Below, piece after piece: positions 16,087 to 24,687 of a stretch of 64,000 bases of DNA. Position numbers and translations under genes: made by a program. The number at the start of each line of letters is the position of its first letter. Position 1 is the stretch's first letter. Below the pieces are notes generated by a model. The model was given only the letters and a program-made list of their open reading frames with translations, searched no databases and was not told the DNA's origin. This stretch comes from Gryllotalpicola protaetiae. Its GTDB lineage: Bacteria > Actinomycetota > Actinomycetes > Actinomycetales > Microbacteriaceae. Location of the stretch: positions 248,001 to 312,000 of the forward strand of contig NZ_CP032624.1 of the NCBI RefSeq assembly GCF_003627055.1, in the 5' to 3' direction.

Positions 16087-17754
16087 ATGACTGACACCAT
16101 GACCTCGGTAGCGACCGGCGCACCGGGTGCCCGCTACCGCCACAGCCGCCTGATCCTCGGCATCTGCTGCATGAGCCTGCTCATCGTCTCGATGGATTCC
16201 ATGGCCGTGAACGTGGCGCTGCCGTCGATCCGACGGGACTTTGGCTCGTCGGTTTCAGGTCTGCAGTGGACCATCGACGCCTACACGCTGGTGCTCGCGA
16301 GCTTCCTGATCTTGTCCGGGTCGACGGCGGACCGAATCGGCAGACGCCGCACCTTCCAACTCGGCCTCGCCATCTTCACGGTCGGCTCGCTGCTCTGCAG
16401 CATCGCCCCGGGGGTGGGCTGGCTGATCGCCTTCCGCATCATGCAGGCCCTGGGCGGATCGATGCTGAACCCCGTCGCCATGTCGATCATCACGGCGACG
16501 TTCACGGAACCAAGCCGCCGGGCGCGCGCGGTCGGCGTCTGGTCGGCGGTCGTCGGCGTGTCCATGGCGATCGGGCCGCTCGTCGGCGGGGCGCTCACCG
16601 ACTCGGTGGGCTGGCGCGGCATCTTCTGGATCAACGTCCCGATCGGCGCCGCGGCCGTCGTGCTCACCTTCCTATTCGTGCCGGAGTCTCGCTCAGGGCG
16701 CCGGCGCAGGCTCGACCCGATCGGGCAGCTCCTCATCGTCGCCACGCTCGCAGGTCTCATCGCGGGGCTGATCGAGGGACCGCATCTCGGCTGGACGAAT
16801 CCGATCACCATCGGCCTGTTCGCCATGTTCGGCGGGGCCATCTCGACCTTCATCGCCTGGGAGCATCATCGCACCGAGCCGCTCATCGAGCTCAGGTTCT
16901 TCCGCAGCATCCCGTTCTCGTCCGCCGTCCTGACGGCGCTCGCCGGCTACGCGTCGAACGGCGCGTTCCTTTTCCTTATCACGCTGTACCTTCAGGACGT
17001 CAGGCACCTCAGCGCCTTCCAGGCAGGCCTGCACACGCTGCCCATGGCTGTAGCGCAGATCATCTGCTCAAACATCTCGGGGCGACTGGTCGGAACACGG
17101 GGCACGAGGCTGCCCTTGATGCTCAGCTCGAGCGCTCTCGGACTCGCTGCGATGATCCTCACGGGGCTCACGCCCACGACCCCGATCGTGCTCATCCTGA
17201 CGGTGTTCCTCGTCTATGGAATCGGCCAGGGCCTGCTCAATGCCCCGATCACCACAACGGCGGTCTCGGGGATGCCTGCCTCCCAGTCCGGCTCGGCAGC
17301 CGGCGTAACCTCGACGGCTCGGCAGGTAGGAACCTCACTGGGCGTCGCCGTGGCGGGAACACTGACCGGGATCGGCGCCAGTTCACGCATCGGGCCGGAC
17401 TTCACTGCGAACACGCACCGCATGTGGTGGGCGATGCTCGGTCTGATGGCCGTCATCTTCGCGCTCTCGTGGCTCGCGAACTCACCGCTGGGGCAACGCA
17501 GCAGAGGGCGGATCGCGCATCTGTTCGACGACGACGATCATGCCCCACGCACCGCAGCGATGAGCCGCGCCGCGCGCTCCGATGTGAAGACCTTCTCGAG
17601 CGGCACGGGCTTGCCGGAGGAATCCGTCAGCGGCACGCGCCAGTTCGGGTACTCATCGACCGAGCCTGGCTGGTTCTGCGTGCGCCGGTCGCCGACCGCG
17701 TCGGGCAGCGAGAGCGCGCGCAGGCGTGCGGGCGTCTGGGCGAGGAAGCGATGA
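16087..17754 (+). CDS. MFS transporter, DHA2 (EmrB/QacA) family
   Basis: A 555-residue drug/H+ antiporter-type permease with about 14 transmembrane segments. Motif A is visible as GSTADRIGRRRTFQLG and motif C as GPLVGGALTDSVGWRGIFWI. It follows the asparaginase-like gene and may export a product or protect against the substrate. The last 71 residues (from about 485) are polar, Arg/Ser-rich and are read antisense through the 3' end of malQ, so the original stop was probably lost and the tail is unlikely to be functional. Confidence 0.88.
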   Translation: MTDTMTSVATGAPGARYRHSRLILGICCMSLLIVSMDSMAVNVALPSIRRDFGSSVSGLQWTIDAYTLVLASFLILSGSTADRIGRRRTFQLGLAIFTVGSLLCSIAPGVGWLIAFRIMQALGGSMLNPVAMSIITATFTEPSRRARAVGVWSAVVGVSMAIGPLVGGALTDSVGWRGIFWINVPIGAAAVVLTFLFVPESRSGRRRRLDPIGQLLIVATLAGLIAGLIEGPHLGWTNPITIGLFAMFGGAISTFIAWEHHRTEPLIELRFFRSIPFSSAVLTALAGYASNGAFLFLITLYLQDVRHLSAFQAGLHTLPMAVAQIICSNISGRLVGTRGTRLPLMLSSSALGLAAMILTGLTPTTPIVLILTVFLVYGIGQGLLNAPITTTAVSGMPASQSGSAAGVTSTARQVGTSLGVAVAGTLTGIGASSRIGPDFTANTHRMWWAMLGLMAVIFALSWLANSPLGQRSRGRIAHLFDDDDHAPRTAAMSRAARSDVKTFSSGTGLPEESVSGTRQFGYSSTEPGWFCVRRSPTASGSESARRRAGVWARKR

Positions 17755-19661
17755 AGGGCGTATACGATCTCATGATCGGATGCCTCGCCCTCCGTCTCGG
17801 CGACCAGCAGTCCGCGCTCGCGCAGCACCCCGAGCCAGAGCTCCCGCTCGGCGCGCGTCTCGGCCAGCTCGTCGGCCGCCGGCCGCGTGAGCAGCCCGAG
17901 CCGCTCGCGCAGCAGCACGTGGTCGCCCGCGAGGTAGCTGAGCGACGGCGGCAGGTCGTGAGTCGTCACCGAGCCGAGGCACAGCTCGCGCCAGGACTCG
18001 GGGGCGAGCGGGCGCCCGTCGCCGCCGTAGTCGCGTTCGAACCACAGGATCGAGGTGCCGAGGATTCCGCGGCCGGCGAGGTACTCGCGCGTCCACGGCT
18101 CGACGACGCCGACGTCCTCGCCGACGACGACGGCGCCCGCCCGGTGCGCCTCGAGGGCGAGGATGCCGACGAGAGCCTCGTGGTCGTAGCGCACGTAGGT
18201 GCCGTTCGTCGCGGGCTCGCCCTCAGGCACCCACCACAGCCGGAACAGGCCCGCGACATGGTCCATGCGCACGCCGCCCGAGTGCGTGAGCACCCCGGCC
18301 ACGATCTCGCGGAACGGCTCGTAGCCGGCCTCGGCCAGCGCGTCGGGGCGCCACGGCGGCTGCCCCCAGCCCTGACCGGTCTGGCTGTAGGCGTCCGGCG
18401 GGGCGCCGACGACGAAGCCCTGGGCATAGATCCGCTGCAGCCGCCAGGCGTCGACGCCGCCCGAGTCGACCCCGACGGCGAGGTCGTGCATCACACCGAG
18501 CGCCATGCCGTGCCGGCGGGCGGCGGCCTGCGCCTCGTCGAGCTGCTCGCTGGTGAGCCACTGCAGCCAGCGGTGGAAGTCGACCCGCCACTCGTGCTCG
18601 GCGGCGAACGCGGCGACGGCGGGCGAGTCCGGGTCCTGCAGCTCGGTGGGCCACTGCCGCCAGTCGCCGCCGTGCTCTGCGGCGAGCGCGCACCAGCGCG
18701 CGTAGTCCTCGAGACTGCGGCCGTTCTGCGCGAGGAACCACCGGTACGACGCCTCGCGGCCCGGGGTTCGCGTCACGGCGTGCACGGCCTCGAGCGCGGC
18801 CCGCTTCAGGTCCCACCCGGCGTCGCGCTCGACAGTCTCCGACTTCTTGGTGACCTTCGCGAGCTCGTCGCGCGCCTCTTCGAACTGCTTGCGCACGCCG
18901 CGCTTCAGCCCGAGCCACTCGGGCACACGCTCCGGGCGCAAATACATCGGGTTCGTGAACCGGCGGGTCACCGGCAGGTATGGCGACGGCGTCATCGGGG
19001 CGAGCGGAGCGACGGCGTGCATCGGGTTCACGAGCACGAAGTCGGCCCCGTGCTCGGTGGCCGCCCATACGCTCAGGTCGGTCAGGTCGGTCAGGTCGCC
19101 GATCGCCCACGACCCGGAGGAGTGCACGCTGTACAGCTGCGCCGCGAGGCCCCAGCCGGGGCGTGAGCCGAGGCGGCCGGGAAGCTCGAGCTTCGCGGGT
19201 GTGACGGCGAGCCGAACAGCGGCGCTCGTCTCACCCGAGCGGGCGTGCAGCACGTGGTAGCCGAGCGGCAGATCCGCGGGGATCTCGAAGGATGCCTCAC
19301 CGACCCGCACCCCGTCGATCTCGCGCGGCTCGTTCCAGTTGTCCACCTGGACGAGCGGGCGGCTGCCGCCCGCGTCTTCGAGCTCGACCCAGGCCTCGAC
19401 GGGAGCGCCGTCGGGAACGTGCACGGGCACCTGCGCGGGGACGCCCTGAGTCGTGACGACGGTCGGCGGAAGCATTCGCCGCCACGGCGCCAGCGCGCGC
19501 TCCTCGAGCGCGGCCGCCGGATCCGTGACGTCCGCGCCGAGAGCGACGAGGATCGCGCTCAGCGTGGCGTCGGCGACCTCGACGTGCCGCCCCTGCCAGT
19601 CCCAGTACTCGGTCAGAACACCGAAGGCGGAGGCGAGCTGTGCGAGGTTCGGGTCGGTCAC
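17538..19661 (-). CDS. malQ: 4-alpha-glucanotransferase (amylomaltase)
   Basis: A 707-residue GH77 enzyme that transfers alpha-1,4-glucan chains between maltooligosaccharides. Catalytic segments are visible: nucleophile Asp in VRMDHVAGLFRLWW, acid/base Glu in VVGEDVGVV, and the transition-state Asp in VTTHDLPPSLSY. About 150 extra N-terminal residues form the beta-sandwich seen in the longer bacterial MalQ type. The start is GTG at 19661. Its 3' end overlaps the convergent MFS gene by 217 bp. Confidence 0.93.
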   Translation of the reverse strand: MTDPNLAQLASAFGVLTEYWDWQGRHVEVADATLSAILVALGADVTDPAAALEERALAPWRRMLPPTVVTTQGVPAQVPVHVPDGAPVEAWVELEDAGGSRPLVQVDNWNEPREIDGVRVGEASFEIPADLPLGYHVLHARSGETSAAVRLAVTPAKLELPGRLGSRPGWGLAAQLYSVHSSGSWAIGDLTDLTDLSVWAATEHGADFVLVNPMHAVAPLAPMTPSPYLPVTRRFTNPMYLRPERVPEWLGLKRGVRKQFEEARDELAKVTKKSETVERDAGWDLKRAALEAVHAVTRTPGREASYRWFLAQNGRSLEDYARWCALAAEHGGDWRQWPTELQDPDSPAVAAFAAEHEWRVDFHRWLQWLTSEQLDEAQAAARRHGMALGVMHDLAVGVDSGGVDAWRLQRIYAQGFVVGAPPDAYSQTGQGWGQPPWRPDALAEAGYEPFREIVAGVLTHSGGVRMDHVAGLFRLWWVPEGEPATNGTYVRYDHEALVGILALEAHRAGAVVVGEDVGVVEPWTREYLAGRGILGTSILWFERDYGGDGRPLAPESWRELCLGSVTTHDLPPSLSYLAGDHVLLRERLGLLTRPAADELAETRAERELWLGVLRERGLLVAETEGEASDHEIVYALHRFLAQTPARLRALSLPDAVGDRRTQNQPGSVDEYPNWRVPLTDSSGKPVPLEKVFTSERAARLIAAVRGA

Positions 19662-19735
19662 ACGCTCATCATGTCAGCGCCGTGTTACGCGGGCGAGGCG
19701 CAACTGCGGGGGAATCCGATCGTGCGCGAGACGGA

Positions 19736-21088
19736 CTACTCCCGTGCACCAGATCCCGGTGGCGATCCGGCTTTTATGTGCGCGGCCGCTCCGTCGCCGA
19801 CCGGATGCCAGTCGATGACCTTCCCGGCAGCGGCGTATCGGACTTCTGGAGTGCCATGACGCATTCTCACCTGCCAGGGACCGGAGTCGATCTCATGGTG
19901 ATGAAACCAGCACAGCAGGACCCCGTTGCACACATCCGTGGCCCCGCCGTCCTGATGCGGGATGACGTGGTGCACCTCGCACCACTGCGCGGGCACCTCG
20001 CAGCCGGGGATCACGCAGGTGCCCCCGTCGCGGAGTGCGATGGCGCGGCGCTGCCTCTTGGTGAAGCCGCGGACCGACAGCCCGAGATTCAGCACGTCGC
20101 CGTTCTCGCCGAAGATCACGGTCTGAATCCCGCCCGTGCAGGCGGCCTGCTGCGCCTCCTGGACGGAGACGGGCTCAGAGGCGCCGGCGTAGAACGCGAG
20201 CCCCGCCCCGGAGTGCAGTTCCGCCGCGGTGGTGGAGATCCACACGGTGGGGTGGTCCCCGCCCATGTCGGGGATCTCGGCGCTGCGGGCGGCGGTGGCG
20301 AACACATCCCGCAGATGATCGGCCGCCTTCTGCCCCCGCGTACGCACATCAGCAGGCACCTGGCCCTGGTCCGCGTCGGGAGTGAAGGTGACGGTCTTCT
20401 TCCCCTTCGGGTTCGACAACCCATCCAGCACACCCCGGATGACGGCCGCATGCCCGGCAGGCAGCAGCCCGGAGACACGGGCGGCACCGTCGACAGTGGG
20501 TCCGATCCAGAAGAACCGGTCGCCCATCGCCTTCGCGGCCTTGTCCTCGACCGCCATGATGTTCAACGTTGCGGCTTTCTCCGCGGCTTTCGCCTTCACC
20601 TCGTCCGCACCGACAGAGGTGGCGAGCTCGACGAGCTCGGTCTGCACCGCCTGAAGCTCTTCCGAGTCAACGCCCCCGAGGTTCTTGCCGGCGGCCTTCT
20701 TCAGCTCTCCCGCGATCGCGGCGGCCGCCTCGCGGCCGATCCGCCCGTCCATGACGGCTTCCTCCACTGCGGGGAGCTTGGCGAGATCCTCGACGTCGTG
20801 GATGAGCTTGGCGGCGTCCTTCCCGGAGGACTTCGTCAGGCCTTGGAGCGCCCCGGCTGCGGTCTTGAACCCCAGCCGCCTGGCCAGCGAATCCGGTGCT
20901 CCGTCGACGGACCGCTCGCTGACGGCGCGCGCGGCCGCGAGCTTCAACGCGTCAATCTGACGTGAGGCGGCCTCCACCCGACCGACGAAGTCGATCAGCT
21001 GCCCGTCCGACAGCGCAGCCGGGTCCACTGGCAGCACGGCACCGAGACGCGACAGCGCCTCACAAGCTGCGGAACCGACTTTCGACAT
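19736..21088 (-). CDS. DUF222/HNH endonuclease domain protein (REP13E12-like)
   Basis: A 450-residue protein of the DUF222-HNH family, present in many copies in Actinobacteria. Residues 1-330 are the helical DUF222 part; near residues 360-410 is an HNH nuclease fold with CVIPGCEVPAQWCEVHHVIP, then GGATDVCNGVLLCWFHHHEI. Two Cys pairs suggest a structural zinc. The family is often mobile or repeated, but no inverted repeats or partner genes are visible here. The biological role is unknown. Confidence 0.88.
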   Translation of the reverse strand: MSKVGSAACEALSRLGAVLPVDPAALSDGQLIDFVGRVEAASRQIDALKLAAARAVSERSVDGAPDSLARRLGFKTAAGALQGLTKSSGKDAAKLIHDVEDLAKLPAVEEAVMDGRIGREAAAAIAGELKKAAGKNLGGVDSEELQAVQTELVELATSVGADEVKAKAAEKAATLNIMAVEDKAAKAMGDRFFWIGPTVDGAARVSGLLPAGHAAVIRGVLDGLSNPKGKKTVTFTPDADQGQVPADVRTRGQKAADHLRDVFATAARSAEIPDMGGDHPTVWISTTAAELHSGAGLAFYAGASEPVSVQEAQQAACTGGIQTVIFGENGDVLNLGLSVRGFTKRQRRAIALRDGGTCVIPGCEVPAQWCEVHHVIPHQDGGATDVCNGVLLCWFHHHEIDSGPWQVRMRHGTPEVRYAAAGKVIDWHPVGDGAAAHIKAGSPPGSGARE

Positions 21089-21460
21089 GCCTCAAATCTA
21101 CCGCAAAAAGCCCATATTACAAGCATGAGTTTCGTAGACTTATTCACATACTGCCTGATGCACCGAGTTTCCCACAGCCCACAGACACTGCCGCGAGTTC
21201 CTGGCAGGAGCGGCGGATTGAGGATTCCGTAGCTCAAGATCGCGTCAAAGTCGTATCGGAAGACGCGGAAGACGAAACCAGCGAAGGACCAATGCTGGCG
21301 TCGCAGTTGTCGTACGCAGACGCCTTTGCCGTGCGGGGCAGACGGGCATTGACACGTACCGCAGAGGCCCAGGCCGCTTACGAGCGGCCGAACGCATGCT
21401 TAGCCACCGGCATTCGGGCATACCAGCCCTACGGCAACCGCGATTGATAGCGTCCAGCTC
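21089..21460. other. Intergenic stretch, no gene seen
   Basis: The 372 bp separate the divergent DUF222/HNH and HAD genes. The left part (about 21090-21160) is AT-rich for this genome and probably holds the HNH gene promoter, for example TAATAT on the minus strand at 21114-21119. No convincing reading frame, RNA or repeat was seen in the rest. Confidence 0.5.
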
Positions 21461-22165
21461 ATGCGAACGCGTGGCCCAGGCGCCAACAACGTGTTGATCG
21501 TCTTCGATTGCGACGGAGTACTTGTGGACTCCGAGCGGTTGCTGCAGCGCGTCGACATGGAGATGCTCGGCGAGTTGGGCTGGCCGATCACCGTCGAGGA
21601 GATCTATCGCGAGCACCTCGGCCACACGGTCGCCGACATGGTCGCCAACGTCGAACGGCACCTGGGTAAGCCGCTGCCCGATGGTTTTCTGAATCGCCGG
21701 GACGAGCATTTCGCGGCGTTGTTGCATTCTGAGCTTCACGCGGTACCGGGCGTCGTCGCGGCACTCGACCGCCTCGATGAGCTCGGCTACGCCAGCTGCG
21801 TCGCGTCATCGGGATCGCACGAGAAGATGCGGATGACCCTCGGGCGGGTCGGCATGTTCGAGCGGTTCGCAGGCCGGATCTTCAGCGCACAGGACGTGAG
21901 TCGGGGCAAGCCCTGGCCAGAACTGTTCCTGCACGCCGGCCAAAGGATGAGTTTCCCACCCCACCGGTGCATCGTCGTCGAGGACAGCCCGGCTGGCATC
22001 ACAGCCGCGCGCCGCGCGCGCATGCGATCCATCGGCTATGTCGCACAGACCCCCGCCGACATGCTCACCGAAGCTGACACGACGATCGATGACATGAGCC
22101 GCCTCGTCGAGGCAATCACGGAGTTGCTTGCGCACAGCGCGACGGGCAGCGATTGCACCCCCTGA
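21461..22165 (+). CDS. HAD-superfamily hydrolase (beta-phosphoglucomutase-like)
   Basis: A 234-residue haloacid dehalogenase-like phosphatase or mutase. Motif I is VFDCDGVLVDSE (nucleophile Asp16, acid/base Asp18), motif II is CVASSGSH, motif III Lys is in SRGKPWPELF and motif IV is VVEDSPAGITAA. A helical cap follows motif I, as in the phosphoglucomutase/phosphatase subgroup. The start is uncertain: no clear ribosome site precedes the ATG, and a GTG just before LIVFDCDG would give the usual shorter N-terminus. Single gene. Confidence 0.85.
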   Translation: MRTRGPGANNVLIVFDCDGVLVDSERLLQRVDMEMLGELGWPITVEEIYREHLGHTVADMVANVERHLGKPLPDGFLNRRDEHFAALLHSELHAVPGVVAALDRLDELGYASCVASSGSHEKMRMTLGRVGMFERFAGRIFSAQDVSRGKPWPELFLHAGQRMSFPPHRCIVVEDSPAGITAARRARMRSIGYVAQTPADMLTEADTTIDDMSRLVEAITELLAHSATGSDCTP

Positions 22166-22295
22166 AGGATCCCCTTCCGAAACCTCGCGCGCGGTTCCGG
22201 TGAGGAATCCGCCAGCTCGCGGAGAACCGGGGGTCGCGCTGTCACGCGGACTGCCCGCCGCCTACCGACGGCACGCGCCCCGCCTCACACCGGCG

Positions 22296-24611
22296 TCACG
22301 CGCCGACGGCGTCGCCGGTCCCGACCCGCTCCCGCACGGCGCGAGTGGCGGTCACGATGTTCCGCAGCGACGCGACCGTCTCGTCATACCCGCGGGTCTT
22401 GAGCCCGCAGTCGGGGTTCACCCACAGCTGGCGGTTCGGAATAGTGGCGACGGCCAGCGTCAGCAGCTCGGTGAGCTCGGCGACACCCGGCACACGCGGG
22501 GAGTGGATGTCGTAGACGCCCGGCCCGATGCCGTGGTCGAAGCCTGAGCGCTCGATGTCGTGCACGACCTCCATGCGGCTGCGTGCCGCCTCGATCGAGG
22601 TCACATCGGCATCGAGCGCGCGGATCGCGTCGATGACCACGCCGAACTCCGAGTAGCAGAGATGCGTGTGCACCTGCGTCTCGGTGCGCGCGCCGCCGGT
22701 GGCGAGGCGGAACGAGCCGACGGACCAGTCGAGGTACGCGGGCTGGTCGGCGCGCTTCAGCGGCAGCAGCTCGCGCAGCGCGGGCTCGTCGACCTGGACG
22801 ATGCCGATCCCGGCCCCCTCGAGGTCCGCGATCTCGTCGCGCAGCGCGAGCGCGACCTGGTTCGCGGTGTCGCCGAGCGGCTGATCGTCGCGCACGAACG
22901 ACCACGCGAGGATCGTGACCGGCCCGGTCAGCATGCCCTTCATCGGCTTGGCGGTGAGGCTCTGCGCGAAGCGCGACCACTCGACCGTCATCGGCGCCGG
23001 GCGAGACACGTCGCCCCAGAGGATCGACGGGCGTGTGCACCGGCTGCCGTAGGACTGCACCCAGCCGTTCACGGTCACCGCGAAGCCGTCCAGCTGCTCG
23101 GCGAAGTACTGCACCATGTCGTTGCGCTCGGGCTCGCCGTGCACGAGCACGTCGAGGCCCAGCTCCTCCTGCAGGGTGACGACGCGGCTGATCTCTGCGC
23201 GCATGGCGTCCTCGTAGCCGACCGCGTCGAGCTCGCCCGCGACCAGCGCGGCGCGCGCTCGGCGGATCTCGCCCGTCTGCGGGAACGATCCGATGGTCGT
23301 GGTCGGCAGAGCGGGCAGGTCGAGCGCCGCCTGCTGCGCGGCGACGCGCTCGTCGTACGGCGCGCGGCTGAACGCGGCGGGCGCCAGGCCCGCAAGTCGC
23401 TCGCGCACCGCAGGCACGCGCACGCCCGGTGCATCGCGGCGGTCGACGAGAGCGGCGGATGCCTCGGCCAGCGCGCTCGAGATCGCGGCCGCACCCTCGC
23501 TCAGCCCCTTCGCGAGGGTCGCGACCTGCTCGACCTTCTGGTCGGCGAACGCGAGCCAGGACTTCAGGCGGCCGTCGAGCAGCGGCTCGTCTGCGACGTC
23601 GTGCGGCACATGCTGCAGGGACGTCGACGTGGAGGCCGCGACGTGCGGGCTCAGCTCGCGCAGCAGGCCGAGCTTGGCGAACGCGGCGGCGAGGTCGCCG
23701 CGCCAGATGTTGTGGCCGTCGACGACGCCGCCGACGAGGGTCTTGCCCTTGAGCGCGTCCCGCGTGCAGTCGAACTGCTCCGCCGGGATCGTGCCGCGCA
23801 CGAGGTCGACGCCGATGGCCTCGACCTCCGTGCCGGCGAGCGTCGCAAGGGTTGCGCCGAGCGCGGCGTACGGCGCGGCGACGAACAGCTGCGGGCGGCT
23901 CTGCGCACGGCCGAGCACGCCGTAGGCGGTGGCGGCGGCGGCGCGGAGCTCGTCTGCGGTCTCGGACAGGCTCTCGCTCACGAGCGCGGGCTCGTCGAGC
24001 TGCGCCCATTCGGCGCCGGCAGCGGCGAGCCTGCCGAGCAGCTCGACATAGACGGGCAGCACGTCGGCGAGGCGCGAGAGCGGGCGGAAGCCCTCCGGCG
24101 CGGCATCCGACGCCTTCGCGAGCGCCAGCAGGGTGACCGGCCCGACGATGACAGGCCTGGTGAGGAATCCGTCGGCCTTCGCCTCGAGGAATTCGGCGAC
24201 CAGCCGGTCGCTCGCGAGGCGGAACTCGGTCTCCGGCCCGATCTCGGGCACGAGGTAGTGGTAGTTCGAGTCGAACCACTTGGTCATCTCAAGGGGCGCG
24301 CGTGAGGCGTCGCCACGGGCGAGCGCGAAGTACCCGGCCAGGCCGTCGGCCTGCGCGGCGCCGACGGTGACCGCGGCGTCGAGCACCTGGTCGTAGTAGC
24401 TGAACGACTCGGGGATCGACGAGTCGGCGCGGCCGAGGCCGAGCGAGGCGAGTCGCTCACGGGTCGCGCGCCGCAGCCCGGCGGCGCGGGCCTCGAGCTC
24501 GGCGACGTCGATGTCGCCGCGCCAGAACGCCTCGACCGCGCGCTTGAGTTCGCGGCGGCGGCCGATGCGGGGGTAGCCGAGGATCGTTCCGGTGGGGAAG
24601 GGCGTGGTCAT
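22296..24611 (-). CDS. metE: Cobalamin-independent methionine synthase
   Basis: A 771-residue 5-methyltetrahydropteroyltriglutamate-homocysteine methyltransferase, the last step of methionine synthesis. The N-terminal domain begins GTILGYPRIGRRRELKRA; the C-terminal catalytic half carries zinc ligands in HTHLCYSEFG and NPDCGLKTRG. The full length is present. GGTGGA lies just before the ATG at 24611; a longer in-frame start at 24680 would overlap the divergent promoter. It is transcribed away from the LysR-MetE-like fusion gene 72 bp away, the usual geometry for LysR control. Confidence 0.96.
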   Translation of the reverse strand: MTTPFPTGTILGYPRIGRRRELKRAVEAFWRGDIDVAELEARAAGLRRATRERLASLGLGRADSSIPESFSYYDQVLDAAVTVGAAQADGLAGYFALARGDASRAPLEMTKWFDSNYHYLVPEIGPETEFRLASDRLVAEFLEAKADGFLTRPVIVGPVTLLALAKASDAAPEGFRPLSRLADVLPVYVELLGRLAAAGAEWAQLDEPALVSESLSETADELRAAAATAYGVLGRAQSRPQLFVAAPYAALGATLATLAGTEVEAIGVDLVRGTIPAEQFDCTRDALKGKTLVGGVVDGHNIWRGDLAAAFAKLGLLRELSPHVAASTSTSLQHVPHDVADEPLLDGRLKSWLAFADQKVEQVATLAKGLSEGAAAISSALAEASAALVDRRDAPGVRVPAVRERLAGLAPAAFSRAPYDERVAAQQAALDLPALPTTTIGSFPQTGEIRRARAALVAGELDAVGYEDAMRAEISRVVTLQEELGLDVLVHGEPERNDMVQYFAEQLDGFAVTVNGWVQSYGSRCTRPSILWGDVSRPAPMTVEWSRFAQSLTAKPMKGMLTGPVTILAWSFVRDDQPLGDTANQVALALRDEIADLEGAGIGIVQVDEPALRELLPLKRADQPAYLDWSVGSFRLATGGARTETQVHTHLCYSEFGVVIDAIRALDADVTSIEAARSRMEVVHDIERSGFDHGIGPGVYDIHSPRVPGVAELTELLTLAVATIPNRQLWVNPDCGLKTRGYDETVASLRNIVTATRAVRERVGTGDAVGA

Positions 24612-24667
24612 GCTTCCACCCTGCGGGCCCGGGATACACAAGACCAGACCCCAATCTCTTTTCCAAA

Positions 24668-24687
24668 CCATTAGACTCACCTAATGG
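24668..24687. promoter_or_regulatory. Palindrome overlapping start of the LysR fusion gene
   Basis: A perfect 7+7 bp inverted repeat, CCATTAG-N6-CTAATGG, whose right arm includes the ATG at 24684. A -10-like TAGACT (24672-24677) lies inside it, six bases before the ATG, suggesting a leaderless transcript. This is a likely autoregulatory LysR-type site that could also affect divergent metE. Confidence 0.6.

Noticed and set aside
19736-21088. Intein or homing endonuclease
   Set aside because: The protein has a full DUF222 domain and is free-standing between unrelated genes; no host-gene splice junctions are present.
22296-24680. Cobalamin or SAM riboswitch for metE
   Set aside because: Only 72 bp separate metE from the divergent LysR fusion gene, too little for either riboswitch, and no matching conserved elements are visible.
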